Shown: one piece after another, positions 1-10,035 of the stretch
Layout: the number at the start of each line of letters is the position of its first letter
How positions within the stretch are numbered: the stretch's first letter is position 1
Source of the DNA: Argyresthia goedartella
Taxonomy: Eukaryota > Arthropoda > Insecta > Lepidoptera > Argyresthiidae
NCBI GenBank assembly: GCA_949825045.1
Contig: OX463836.1
Coordinates: forward strand, 14,546,329 to 14,610,328
Length of the DNA: 64,000 nt
Reading direction: 5' to 3'
Notes under the pieces: generated by a model
What the model saw: the letters and a program-made list of their open reading frames with translations, nothing else
Databases searched by the model: none
Told to the model about the DNA's origin: nothing
Position numbers and translations under genes: made by a program

Positions 1-889
1 TGTATAGATTAGGTACTGGCTGAGCCACAAGTCGCAGCGTGTTGTTAGTTAGTTAGTTTTTTTTTAAAATATGTTTATTTCCGTTAATATTACAGAGGCT
101 TCTTAAATTATATATCCGCCAAACTGCGTAGCAGTTTGTTGGCAGATAACAAAGTTTCATAAAGGATAAAACAGGTTATAGATATATACCTATCCCTATT
201 ACACAATGCGCAGACGACGCGTCGCGGCGCTGAATCATGCATCTTTATAGGAACTATCAATTACAAAAGGAAATTGGCATGACGTAACAACAACGACAAG
301 TTAGTTTACGTTTTGTATATGTTCATAAATATCTATGTAGGTATAGTTTATATTTTGTTTTAATTTATATTTGGTTTCACGGACATAGGTAGGTCCAAAA
401 AATGTCTTTTTAATCTTATCCATCCAGTAAAACAGGGGACAAATTTGTGTTTCGGTCAGGTCACTCGTTTGATGTTTTTAGTTTCTCTTTTTTGATACAA
501 CAGGCCCCCGGGCTACGACAATGACCAGTTCACGGCGCGCCCGCCATCTTGGATCTTAGAGCGCGCAGTGGAAAGGATATTTTCGTTTTTGTGGAACGGC
601 CATCGACCTTTGGGGAATTTTGGGAGAAAAAAACCTAATTTAGACGGCAGAGGTGGTTAAAAAGAGGTCTATAAATCCCAAACTTAAAACGATAAAACGT
701 TACTTGAGAAGTGACTGCATCTGATACTGACCCCTCGTCATACAAAATGTTGGATTACGTGAATGCTGTAGGTAGAAATCGTCTTTTCCCATGCCGTGGG
801 TCAGAGGCACAGTCGCACCCACGATTAGCCAGTATTAAATACTTGTAATGTTTGTTGCATTAACAGTATAACTCACAAAACAAATATAG
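1..889. other. Unassigned AT-rich DNA
   Basis: I find no gene or recognisable transposon. A short GC-rich patch at about 500-570 resembles a segment near 35.9 kb in the opposite orientation. A fragment at 782-815 (CTTTTCCCATGCCGTGGG then AGAGGCACAG) is the antisense form of a dispersed repeat also seen at 28.8, 31.98, 45.5 and 60.3 kb. Confidence 0.4.
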
Positions 890-1351
890 TAGTGATGCAA
901 CGAATACGAATACGAATATTCGTATTCGCCGAATAATAGACATTTACCGAATATTCGTATTCGGCGAATACGCGCGTCGGTCGTCGGCACGTAAAAATAC
1001 GACGTGTGCATAGGGCCTTACTAAGAAGATGTCCATTTTCCAAGTCTGAAAAAACTCGCCTAAAAATATTTTTCACTGAAGCCATGTTCAGTCGCCTCCG
1101 AAAGACTTTTCAACAGCTGGAAACATCCAGACTGAAAAAATAAATCGCCTAAAACCAGAAAATCTACAAGTTTTATGTTTTTTAAATAAAAATTTGTCTA
1201 TTGTAAATTTTAATTATTATGAGGATAGAAATTCATCAAATAAATTAGTATTTTATTACCATGGCGAGATATTCGTATTCGTGTTCAAATTCACCGAATA
1301 GTAGGTTTGATATTCGTATTCGTAAAAGTAGTATTCGTTGCAAAATTGCTA
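890..1351. mobile_element. Non-autonomous hAT-like element, about 460 bp
   Basis: The ends are inverted repeats: TAGTGATGCAACGAATA on the left and, read inward from the right, TAGCAATTTTGCAACGAATA. Flanking 8-mers AAATATAG (882-889) and AAATACAG (1352-1359) match at 7 of 8 bases, the size of a hAT target duplication. Inside both ends are clusters of the motif CGAATA/TATTCG (905-975 and 1270-1340), arranged like subterminal transposase-binding repeats. No transposase remnant is present. Confidence 0.55.
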
Positions 1352-1528
1352 AAATACAGACTAGACAATAAGTTCAAAAACTAAAAGCCTCGCTTAACTA
1401 AACTTAAACTTCAACATTCGTTCTAGAGCGATTGAAACCTATTATACCAGCGGACGGTCAACAGGCTTGCAAAGTTGCAAAGCAGCCAGCAAGAGCTAGT
1501 AATACATATAAACAAGATGAGATATTAA

Positions 1529-1760
1529 TTAGCTGACCATATTTTGGGGAATGATAATATACATTATTATGAACAACTTTCCCCAAGAAACATATGGTCG
1601 TATACGAAATTATTTTATTTGCTTTCCATTGTAACTTGTAATGAGCTGATCGGGTCAATGTACTGAGGGACGTTTTTTTTTTTATTTGCGACCATATGTT
1701 TCTTGGAGAAAGTTGCTCATACTGATGGGTAATATTATTCCCCAAAATATGGTCAGCTAA
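1529..1760. mobile_element. Foldback MITE with TTAA duplication (piggyBac-like)
   Basis: This is a 232-bp element whose ends are inverted repeats of about 70 bp starting TTAGCTGACCATATTTTGGG, with a few mismatches and a short unpaired centre. It is flanked on both sides by TTAA (1525-1528 and 1761-1764), the target of piggyBac transposases. It has no coding capacity; the open frame across it on the minus strand is incidental. Confidence 0.7.
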
Positions 1761-1799
1761 TTAAATGTCACCTTGTTTATGTCACCGGAAGATTGTCAA

Positions 1800-2130
1800 A
1801 AGCGTTTGTTGATAAACTAACTTTTTTCTCTCTAGTTAATTGGTCAACTATCGCAAGGTAGTAAACTGTAGCGTACTGCTTACTATATGACGCATTAGTT
1901 GATAAACTAACGGTTAACACCGTTAAATAGTAAACTAGTTTACACTTGAATTGCAAACGAAATACCAGGGCAAACACTGCGGTAGCTTAGGTGAAGACTA
2001 GAGGGGGCGAGCGCAGCGAAGCGTTAGGTTGACATGTAAGAACAAAAGAAACGAAAATTATAAACCTCGTCGGTCTGGTTTACTATCTGTCGATAGTTTA
2101 TCAACTAGCGGTTTTGACTGTCTTACGGGG
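1800..2130. repeat. Repeat cluster with GTTGATAAACTA modules
   Basis: A module joining GTTGATAAACTA to TAGTAAACT occurs twice in direct orientation (from about 1808 and 1898) and once inverted (2080-2115, GATAGTTTATCAAC). Between the direct and inverted copies sits a fragment (about 1955-2065, GCGGTAGCTTAGGTGA then GCGCAGCGAAGCG) of the TIR element found whole at 4.0, 6.2 and 34.8 kb. This suggests a nested insertion. Confidence 0.5.
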
Positions 2131-2790
2131 ATATATCTATAATTTTTGAATGCGCAAATTAAGTCCTTTAGTTTGATACTCAACACGGCACTGTCCAAAC
2201 TTATTTTTTATCCATGTCATTATGCATTTTAGGGGGCGCCATATTGAATGTATTGTGACGTCACATTGAATATAACCAGTGGACGATCAAGACGCTTCTA
2301 ACGATAACTCATTTGTCAAATTCTTCATTCAATGTACCTATATCTAGAATGTGTGATCTTTATAATAATTTAACCAAAGAAGCGACTGATGAGATAAACA
2401 ATTATAATAATAATCGTTGCAAATTTCATAAATCCGTCCATAAATGATTACCTGTCCTGGGCTCGTTACCACACTACAATTCACTTATTATTTTCTTCTA
2501 ATCTAAACTGTAATAATCTAATCAAATGTCATAATTGTAATGTAATTAACTAAGTTTAATTAATATGTTGAATAATTATTAAGTCAATTTTAAATTATAA
2601 AGTTGTAATTTTATTATTAAATTTATTATTATTTTGTGTTTCGCCTACCATGTGTTGCTACCTGAGTTTACATACTTTGGAGAGCAGTCGAGAACAATAT
2701 AGTGTGCATATCCTAATAATGTAATTTTATGATTGTTATCCGTTTTGTAAACCTAAATAAATAAATTTGTTCTGAGATGTTCTGAGGGAA
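2131..2790. other. AT-rich DNA, possible LINE 3' end
   Basis: No reading frame is supportable. The stretch closes with AAATAAATAAAT at about 2754-2768, as the 3' tails of some insect non-LTR retrotransposons do, so it may be the untranslated end of a 5'-truncated LINE on the plus strand. That is a guess from the tail only. Confidence 0.25.
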
Positions 2791-3337
2791 CAAATGAACA
2801 TACATTCATACAGGCCGTAATCATAACATTGCCTTGGCTGTGTTCGGGTAAAAATTCCTTATTGCACATATACACTGCATTTGTACCCATACAAGTTCAG
2901 GGGTTAGCCTATCGACGCAGCTATGGTCATATGAAGGTTTCCTCACCATGTTATGTAGGTACTATGTCAATAAAGTCGAAAGGGCTTTCACTACTCCATA
3001 GTTTGAGTTGAGTTGTACTGAAGGTTCATTAAGGTCATTGCCAAAACCGGTTCGCCAATATCAAGGCCAGCCATAAATTAATGATTAAGAGTTAATGACA
3101 CGGCCCGAGGCGGACGCGACTGGCAACTTTTTTTTTAATGACGACGAAAATTTTTAAATTTCACTTTTCGAGGAACGGCTTGCGGATTTAATTAATTAAG
3201 ACTTTTCATAGAGTTGAGCAAAAAGTGGGGTTTGGAGGAAGAAAAAATAAGGGTTTTATTGTAAATAGACTTTTTAGTGGTTTGGGGTGAACACAGCGTC
3301 CCTATTCTGGGCTGCAGTACCCCGTTTGCAGATTGCC

Positions 3338-3745
3338 TTTTATGGCGATACCTCGTCCGTGCAAAGGTCCCCGTTACTCCAGGCGGAAAGACCCGCAGTG
3401 TCATAGGGACGGAATCGGGAAAAAATGTCATAACGTAACGCTAAACCACAGAAAAATTGTTTAAAAATAAACTACGCTATTGTGTTAAAAAGTTTTTTAA
3501 GGAGAGTTTACGAATATATAATATCTACATTTTGAACGCAGTTCCACAATGAAATTAGTTAAGATTTCAGAATTACAGGAAAAAATAAACTAATTTAGAG
3601 GTATTTTCGTACTTAAATTCTGTCGAGAAAATTTCATCCAATCGCGTCTTCCTTTAGTAATAATCTTAATCAAATACTCAATAAACGTTAACCCAAATAT
3701 CAAATCTTTAGATGACTTCATGGTGGAGTAAATGGATTCGAAAAA
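3338..3745. repeat. Dispersed repeat, copy 1 (also 38373-38760)
   Basis: About 400 bp from GGCGATACCTCGTCCGTGC onward recur at 38373-38760 with many substitutions and small indels. Shared blocks include TACTCCAGGCGGAAAGACCC, GAACGCAGTTCCACAATGA and ATTTCATCCAATCGCG. A third, more diverged copy lies inverted at 8640-8900. No conserved frame is shared between copies, so this is non-coding repeat DNA. Confidence 0.65.
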
Positions 3746-4002
3746 AACACCATTTTTTTTCGTATCACCTTGGCGTATTAGGCCAAAACAGCCTTTTGTA
3801 AATCTCAAATTATGTAAAATAATGAGTATTAATGCTGTTGGTTTCTTTACTAGCTTGTTTATCAAGAGTGTCAGCTTGCATTCATGTATAAACGTAATTA
3901 GATTATTTTTACAGTCTCCCGAAATTATTATAAAATCTGTTTGTCACAACAATTTATTTTTAAAATTTCGCACATTTGAGTTTATGTAATCGTTATAAAA
4001 AT

Positions 4003-4272
4003 TTGGCTAGTATTTAATCGCACATCAAAAATACTGATTTGGACAGCAAAAAAGGATCAACAAAAACACTTTTTATGTTTTAAATATTTTATGTGGACTC
4101 AAGTGTTTTAAGTATTTTTTGTTGTTCTTGTATGATCAACCTAACACGAAAGATAAAGGGGTTTCGCTTCTCTCACCCCCTTTACCCTTCACCTAAGCTA
4201 CCGCAGCATTTTGCCCTGATATTTGCTGTGCGAATCAGTATTTTTGATGTGCAGATTAATATTTCCCTAAAA
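4003..4272. mobile_element. TIR element (MITE), copy 1
   Basis: Inverted ends contain GCACATCAAAAATACTGATT (4020 onward) and its complement near 4230-4256. The interior carries GCTTCTCTCACCCCCTTTACC and CACCTAAGCTACCGCAGCA, shared with copies at 6248-6505 (opposite orientation) and 34810-35100. No transposase is present. A lone terminal fragment of the family lies at 14128-14172. Confidence 0.65.
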
Positions 4273-4293
4273 ATATTAAGTTATGTTTCTCCG

Positions 4294-4530
4294 AGACCCG
4301 AATGGCCGAGTGACCCTGCCTACGAAGCCAAGGGTCCCGGGTTCGAGTCCCGGTGGGGGCAAATATTTGTTTGATGAGAACGGATGTTTGTACCCTAGTC
4401 ATGGTTGTTTATCTCTCTAAGTATAATATTTATCTATATAAGTATGTGTATCTTTGTCTAGTACCCAATATACCGGGAATCCTAGTTTGGGGCTAGATCA
4501 ATGTGTGTAAATAGTGTCCAAGTTATTACT
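4294..4530 (+). mobile_element. tRNA-derived SINE, family 2
   Basis: The head is tRNA-like, with an A-box region (AATGGCCGAGTGACCC) and a clear B box (GGTTCGAGTCC), followed by a body with AAATATTTGTTTGATGAGAA and CTAGTACCCAA and a tail TGTGTAAATAGTGTCCAAG. Close relatives are at 15729, 18852 and 62800. RNA polymerase III transcription from the internal A and B boxes is expected from the family type. Confidence 0.8.
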
Positions 4531-4617
4531 ATCTGTCAGTCCTCTATACATAGACTATCAGCCTATTCAAACATTTCAATTCCTATTCGTATAAAAATAA
4601 GCTAAAGGTGAAATTCT

Positions 4618-5421
4618 GTGTCCCACTGCCGGGGCCCCAACGTGCCCCCGCGCCCCGACAGGAGATGGTACCCGAAGTGTCCCACTGCCGGGGCCCCAAC
4701 GTGCCCCCGCGCCCCGACAGGAGATGGTACCCGAAGTGTCCCACTGCCGGGGCCCCAACGTGCCCCCGCGCCCCGACAGGACATGGTACCCGAAGTGTCC
4801 CACTGCCGGGGCCCCAACGTGCCCCCGCGCCCCGACAGGAGATGGTACCCGAAGTGTCCCACTGCCGGGGCCCCAACGTGCCCCCGCGCCCCGACAGGAG
4901 ATGGTACCCGAAGTGTCCCACTGCCGGGGCCCCAACGTGCCCCCGCGCCCCGACAGGAGATGGTACCCGAAGTGTCCCACTGCCGGGGCCCCAACGTGCC
5001 CCCGCGCCCCGACAGGAGATGGTACCCGAAGTGTCCCACTGCCGGGGCCCCAACGTGCCCCCGCGCCCCGACAGGAGATGGTACCCGAAGTGTCCCACTG
5101 CCGGGGCCCCAACGTGCCCCCGCGCCCCGACAGGAGATGGTACCCGAAGTGTCCCACTGCCGGGGCCCCAACGTGCCCCCGCGCCCCGACAGGAGATGGT
5201 ACCCGAAGTGTCCCACTGCCGGGGCCCCCGCGCCCCCGCGCCCCGACAGGAGATGGTACCCGAAGTGTCCCACTGCCGGGGCCCCAACGTGCCCCCGCGC
5301 CCCGACAGGAGATGGTACCCGAAGTGTCCCACTGCCGGGGCCCCAACGTGCCCCCGCGCCCCGACAGGAGATGGTACCCGAAGTGTCCCACTGCCGGGGC
5401 CCCCGCGCCCCGACAGGAGAT
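4618..5421. repeat. GC-rich 59-bp minisatellite, about 13.6 copies
   Basis: Near-identical 59-bp units start at 4621 and recur every 59 bp to 5386, where a partial copy ends; the unit at 5211 is 57 bp with a changed core. Each unit has CTGCCGGGGCCCCAACGTG and GACAGGAGATGGTACC. One unit at about 4780 has ACATGG instead of AGATGG. The unit contains no stop triplet on either strand and 59 is not a multiple of three, so all six frames stay open for about 800 bp; that follows from composition and is not evidence of a protein. Its GC content stands out sharply from the AT-rich surroundings. Confidence 0.95.
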
Positions 5422-5524
5422 GTAGCTTTCATTTAGTCAGTCAGTCGATCAATCAAGTGTGAGATTCGGAGAAAAAAAAGAGAGTACGTTATGCTCTATT
5501 TCCGGTCAGTATTGTAAAAAAAAA

Positions 5525-5760
5525 CAACGGCTAGACAGATTTTAACAAATGAGGTGTCGTTGGATGCGTGGAGACCGTGAGAGTGATCATAGGCTATATA
5601 ATTTTAGTGAAAAGTTAATGAGTTGGATTAAAGATAACGTAGTTTAAAAAGTTACTGCTGCTGCGGCTACTTTCATACTCCATGTACGAAACCAGGTGCA
5701 TTTATAAGTTTGTATGTGGTATTGAAAGAAAATGTTAACTGTTTTTATTGGATTTTATAA
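5525..5760 (+). repeat. Dispersed repeat with AGGTGTCGTTGGAT motif, copy 1
   Basis: The segment runs from GACAGATTTTAACAAATGAG through GCGGCTACTTTCATACTCC and ACCAGGTGCATTTATAAG. The same order is found at 7695-7975. The second half (GCGGCTAC..CATTCATAAG) also occurs at 9419-9540, 10912-10965 (inverted) and 13105-13165 (inverted). It supplies the unbroken version of the sequence that is converted into palindromes at 9.4 kb. Confidence 0.55.
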
Positions 5761-6247
5761 CGATTGCTGGTAGAAATCTCTCCCACATAAAACGTTTTGT
5801 TACTTACCATTATGATTTCTGTGCAACAAAGAATATAAATATTATTTGACTTGTTCATCCCATAAACTTCAAGGGGTCAGAGGTAAAATAAATATTTGAA
5901 AAATAGTGAAAGAAAACGCTAACTTCTTACGTCGCTTGCGAGGTTTCCAGCTCACAGAGGCACTCGTTATAGCTACTTAGTTGTTTCAGCGGTTTTATCT
6001 CGATCTTGCTACGGAAAAGTCCGAGTAGCATTTGGCCGGTTTTCAAGTGTTGTCACAGAAACAAGCGAAGGATTTATCGGCGACAACGATACGAAGTGAA
6101 AACGTCAAAATGCCAACCAAGGTCTATTGTCGGATTCAACATGTATATTAGATAGAACCACTGCAGATCTATAAACTTATCTGCGCTAATCTCACTCTTA
6201 AGCCGCTGACGCTGTCACCTAGTTTGTGGAGCTGTGTAAAAAAAAAC
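5761..6247. other. Unassigned DNA
   Basis: I see no gene, RNA or recognisable mobile element in this stretch. Confidence 0.3.
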
Positions 6248-6505
6248 GGGAAATACTTAACTGCACATCAAAAATACTGATTTACACAGCAAATACAGGG
6301 CAAAATGCTGCGGTAGCTTAGGGGTGAGCGAAGCGAAGCCCCCTTTATCCTTCGTGTTGGTTGAACATGCAAGAACAACAAAAAATACTTAAAAGATAAA
6401 CTTGGGTACACATAAAATATTTAAAACACAAAAAGTGTTTTTGCTGATCCTTTTTTGCTGTGCAAATCAGTATTTTTGACGTGCGATTAATTACTAGCCA
6501 AAAAA
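6248..6505. mobile_element. TIR element (MITE), copy 2, inverted relative to copy 1
   Basis: The ends carry GCACATCAAAAATACTGATT (6263 onward) and CAGTATTTTTGACGTGCG (to about 6487). The interior has GCTGCGGTAGCTTAGGGGTG and GAACATGCAAGAACAACA. It is the reverse-complement arrangement of the copy at 4003-4272, which confirms the element borders to within a few bases. Confidence 0.65.
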
Positions 6506-6942
6506 AAACTCCATATAACTGTGTATGGATGGAGTTGTCAAAGTCATTCAGAGAACAGTTTTGTGTTGTGTTCGATTTATTGGGCCTAAGAATCGGATTT
6601 AGCTTGACCGGCCTACATACTAAATGTTTCTTAACTGGTTGTACACTTCCACGGTGGCTTGGCTAGCGTCAATGGCATATGAATGACATTCCCATACTTA
6701 CGATTAGTTCCCTGAGTATGTCATTGTACCGTAAACGACTCTAACCTATAAAACCAGCATTTGGTAAAACCATGAAAAGATGGCGTCGATTAAAAACGCA
6801 TAAATAATAACTGTTTCTTTTCGTGGTGAAGAAAATTGGAACATTCTCATGTTCATGTCTTGCGATGAATTTTGTATTGACAACGGGGTTTTCATTTTTA
6901 ACACAGGCCGACTACGGTTAGTCTGCCGGTGACCCATGTGGC

Positions 6943-7130
6943 GACCTCTGTGGCGCAGCGGTTGTGGCTCTGCCTACCATGCGAGAAGTCCTGGATTCGA
7001 TCCCCGGCTGGGGGTTAAAAAAAAAACAGGTTTTCTATGTTTATAAAAGTGTGACGTCGCTGTTTCTGGTTCCCACGACACAGGGTATCTTAGTATGGGG
7101 CCAGAAGCAATTTATGTTTCTGTATGTTAA
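6943..7130 (+). mobile_element. tRNA-derived SINE, family 1
   Basis: The head GACCTCTGTGGCGCAGCGGT, an A-box region, and the B box GATTCGATCCC are followed by a run of A residues and a conserved body ending GGGCCAGAAGCAATTTATG..CTGTATG. Other members are at 11311 (-), 15151, 24085, 26821 (-), 27202 and 60580. Confidence 0.8.
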
Positions 7131-7580
7131 ACTTCGAGCATTGGAACTATCCTTGGGGACCTTTTGAGTCCATGTTATTGACCGAGCAAGTGAAGCGTCT
7201 CCGTTTCAGCTTGGGCCAAAATGCTTTCGTGTGTCTGGATTTCTGTCCAGCTCTCCTGCTCTGTGGGTCTCATTTTTTATGGGACACTGTATACGCTTCT
7301 ACAATAAAATTCCGCAAGAAATACAAAACTTAACTAAAGCTCGATTAAAAAATGTATTAAGCACACTTTGTGCACTAAGGCCTACTACAAAGTTATTGAA
7401 TTTTTACAAGACACCGATATCTGGCATTAAACCAGTTCATTACACCCTATATATTATGAACTAATAATTAGACACCTAGTTAATGTTATATTATGATTGC
7501 TTGATTATATTATGTGACGTTCATTAAGTCTCAATTTTTGTGCTATTATGAATAAAAATCTTTGAACTGAACTGAACCGA
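7131..7580 (+). pseudogene. 3' end of a 5'-truncated non-LTR retrotransposon
   Basis: A reading frame at about 7271-7400 gives FMGHCIRFYNKIPQEIQNL then LTKARLKNVLSTL. This resembles the C-terminus of CR1- and jockey-type reverse transcriptase ORFs, where a YNxLPxEI-like motif is common. After it come an AT-rich untranslated region, ATAAAAATC and a short repeating tail (GAACTGAACTGAACCGAACTG-like). Only the last few hundred bases survive; no catalytic motif is left. The SINE just upstream probably marks or disrupts its 5' break. Confidence 0.5.
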
Positions 7581-7694
7581 ACTGTATTTATCAACTGATT
7601 CTCGGGAGTTTTTGTGAGCAGGTTCGATAATTTTTTGTCGATTCCATTTTTGGAACTTTTACAAAATGGCGAAGTTATAAAAAAAACACTACAG

Positions 7695-7975
7695 CCCAAA
7701 CGGTTTGACAGATTTTAACAAATTAGGTGTCGTTGGATTTGGGGAGACCGTGAACTTGACATGGGCTTTATGATTTTAGTGAATAGTTAATAGGTAGGAT
7801 TTCAAAGTTGTGCGGCTTCTTTGATACTTCTTGTGGGTAACCAGGTGCATTCCTATGTTTGTATGTTAGAAGTTGCGCTTTCCACCAGCAGATGGCGAGG
7901 TGTACAGCTGACAGAGCCACTATGTCACTTCCACGGTCTTCACAAATCCAACGACACCCCATCCGTTGTAGTTTT
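7695..7975 (+). repeat. Dispersed repeat with AGGTGTCGTTGGAT motif, copy 2
   Basis: It begins GACAGATTTTAACAAATTAGG and closes with CAAATCCAACGACACCCCAT, which is the inverse of its own GTGTCGTTGGATTTG near the start, so the ends are short inverted repeats about 240 bp apart. The copy at 5525 lacks the right end. This is probably a small non-autonomous DNA element. Confidence 0.5.
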
Positions 7976-8039
7976 TTTTCACATATACATCCTCCATATC
8001 TCCGCCATTTTTTAAAAAAACCGCAAAAACTGAATCGTC

Positions 8040-8150
8040 AAAAATGAATCGAACCTTCTCACAAAATTTCACGTGAATCGGTTGGGAAATGCGACCTTTG
8101 GAGGAGAATAGTCGGAAATCAGTAAAGACAGACGAAAGTATTTTTACTCA
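8040..8150 (+). repeat. Dispersed repeat fragment (also 10970-11105)
   Basis: CTCACAAAATTTCACGTGAA, TCGGTTGGGAAATGCGACC and GGAGAATAGTCGGAAAT correspond to CTCACAGAACTTCACGGGAG, TCGGTTGAGAAATGCGGCC and GGAGAACCGTCGGAAAT at 10970-11030. In both places it lies downstream of the GCGGCTAC-type repeat. Origin not recognised. Confidence 0.5.
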
Positions 8151-8639
8151 GCTCAGTCAATGAGATTTTGCAGTTTAAAAAAATCGCTGTGTAAATATGT
8201 TCTATGTTCATATTCTGTCAGTTTTAGTTTTTGCCAACGAATTGTTAGCAATCTTTGATGGAATTCAACGATCAAAACGAATAACATCGTAGCCAGTGAA
8301 AGTTGTTGAATAACTTATCAGATCGTGATTTTTTAAATCGACCATAGACAATACAATGGCCTAGATACGACTCGCCTCAGCAGGGGGGCAGCACCGAGAT
8401 CTTAGTGATTCTAAGTGATAGTGCTTACCTAAGTGCTTTAGACTGAGGGGTATTATTTAAAAAATGTTACCGTCTAATAAATAATACGAGATATCGCTGA
8501 AAAGACGAATGAATATAGAAATATGTTCGAAGTTATATAGCATTACTTACAATAAGGATCGTCGATATAAGAACTTTGCTGAACCTATTTTAATAAAACA
8601 TGTATTATAGTAATCATCGCAGGGAAGTCTACTACCATT

Positions 8640-8900
8640 TACAGAAAACCGCATTAAGACAATACCAAAAAAATATCAGATTCTCACGGAAGGAAAATGC
8701 GATTGGATGAAATTTTATCGATAGAATTTAATTACGAAAGTACGTCTAAATTGTTTAATTATTCCTGTGATTCCAAAATCGTTACTAATTTAATTGCGTA
8801 ATCGCATTCAAAATGTGGATATTTATATTCGTAAACTCATCTTGAAAATATTTTTAGAGACAGAATAGCGTGGATTATTTTTAAACAATTTTTATGTGGT
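8640..8900. repeat. Diverged inverted copy of the 3338/38373 repeat
   Basis: Read on the minus strand, blocks equivalent to ATTTCATCCAATCGCATTTTC, TAATTAAATTCTATCG and TTTGAACGC..ATTACG appear in the same order as in 3338-3745. Divergence is much higher than between the two direct copies. Confidence 0.45.
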
Positions 8901-9300
8901 CTGAGTGGTGTGGTTTGGGTCGAGCGCAATGTTTCCGCTCTCTTTCTTGCTTATGTGGTATTAATTAACGCTGTCACTTTCGTTTAGATTCGTATTCCCG
9001 CTTTTAACCGTTTGAACGATAGAGCCACTCCTCTTTTCCGCTGGGGGTTAAACATACCAACATGTCACATAAAAATATGACGTCACCAGAAATTGTTAAC
9101 ATACAGTATGTACTACTCATGAATAAAATAAGCGTTTTCCCAGTTCATTAATAGTAGGTATCTATACTGACAACTAGGTCCGATCTTTACCGCACGACAT
9201 TTCCCGGTTTAAGTCGCTGAAAGTGTTAATAATGTCCTGACTATGAAAGTAAGTATATGAAGGGAAAAATCAGTTATGAAAAAAAAAACAGTTAATTGAT

Positions 9301-9760
9301 TACCGATTTAAAAACCGGTCACGTGCGAGTTAGACTCGGTGGTCCGTACAATGGTAGGGATGGTGTGGAGTGAATAGTTTGGATTTTTACGTAGCAAATG
9401 TTGTTTACAAAGTTATTGGTGCGGCTACTTTCACACTCCATGTACGTAAGTTACGTACATGGAGTGTGAAAGTAGCCGCACGCACTTATGAATGCATCTG
9501 GTTACGTAACGTAACCAGATGCATTCATAAGTTTGTTTGTGGTATTGAAAGAATTGTTGTATGGGAGCCCCCTTAAATATTTATTTTATTCCGTTTTTTA
9601 GTATCTGTTGTTATAGCGGCAACAGAAATACATCATCTGTGAAAATTTCATCTGTCTAACTATCACGGTTCATGAGATACAGCCTGGTGACAGACGGACG
9701 GCGGAGTCTTAGTAATAGGGACCCGTTTTACCCTTTGGTTACGGAACCCTAAAAAAAACG
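9301..9760 (-). repeat. Lepidopteran-type dispersed repeat, rearranged copy
   Basis: Left end AAAAACCGGTCACGTGCGAG. The right half reads GTTGTTATAGCGGCAACAG, CATCATCTGTGAAAATTTC, CATGAGATACAGCCTGGTG, GACAGACGGACGGCGGAGTC and GGGACCCGTTTTACCC, then GGTTACGGAACCC. The same modules in reverse orientation form 12893-13357, and partial copies lie at 20706, 22993 and 63340. An unrelated repeat module with the double palindrome (9419-9532) is embedded in the middle. Confidence 0.7.
9419..9532. repeat. Two adjacent perfect palindromes
   Basis: Palindrome 1 has 31-bp arms at 9419-9449 and 9451-9481 with a 1-nt centre. Palindrome 2 has 24-bp arms at 9484-9507 and 9509-9532 with a 1-nt centre. Two bases separate them. 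Intact copies of the same repeat at 5660-5715 and 13105-13165 (inverted) read straight through from the GCGGCTAC block to the CATTCATAAG block without duplication. Confidence 0.9.
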
Positions 9761-10035
9761 AAGTGTCGAGGGTAACGTTAAAATAATCGTACTGTACAAA
9801 CCTTCTCAAGTAGCGGATTGAATGGCTTGATGTAAAATGCGAAAAAGTAAAGCCAGATGAAACAAGACATAAATAAATGAGTACTGGCGGCTCTGTGAGC
9901 TGTAGGCCCCGAGAGCGAAACAGGCAATTTGCGTTTTTTCTTCATTACTTTCCACCCTCTCACCCCCCTCCCGACCCCTTGAACAAATGGAACCATTATA
10001 ACACACATAAACTGTCGTTTCTTTCAATAATAGTA

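Noticed and set aside
4618..5421. CRISPR-like array
   Set aside because: Units are contiguous and uniform without variable spacers, and the genome is eukaryotic.
4576..5462. Six long open frames (230-285 codons) over the GC-rich array, reading as Pro/Arg/Gly-rich repeats
   Set aside because: All six frames are open because the 59-bp unit contains no stop triplet on either strand; no frame is favoured and there is no splice, start or codon-bias support.
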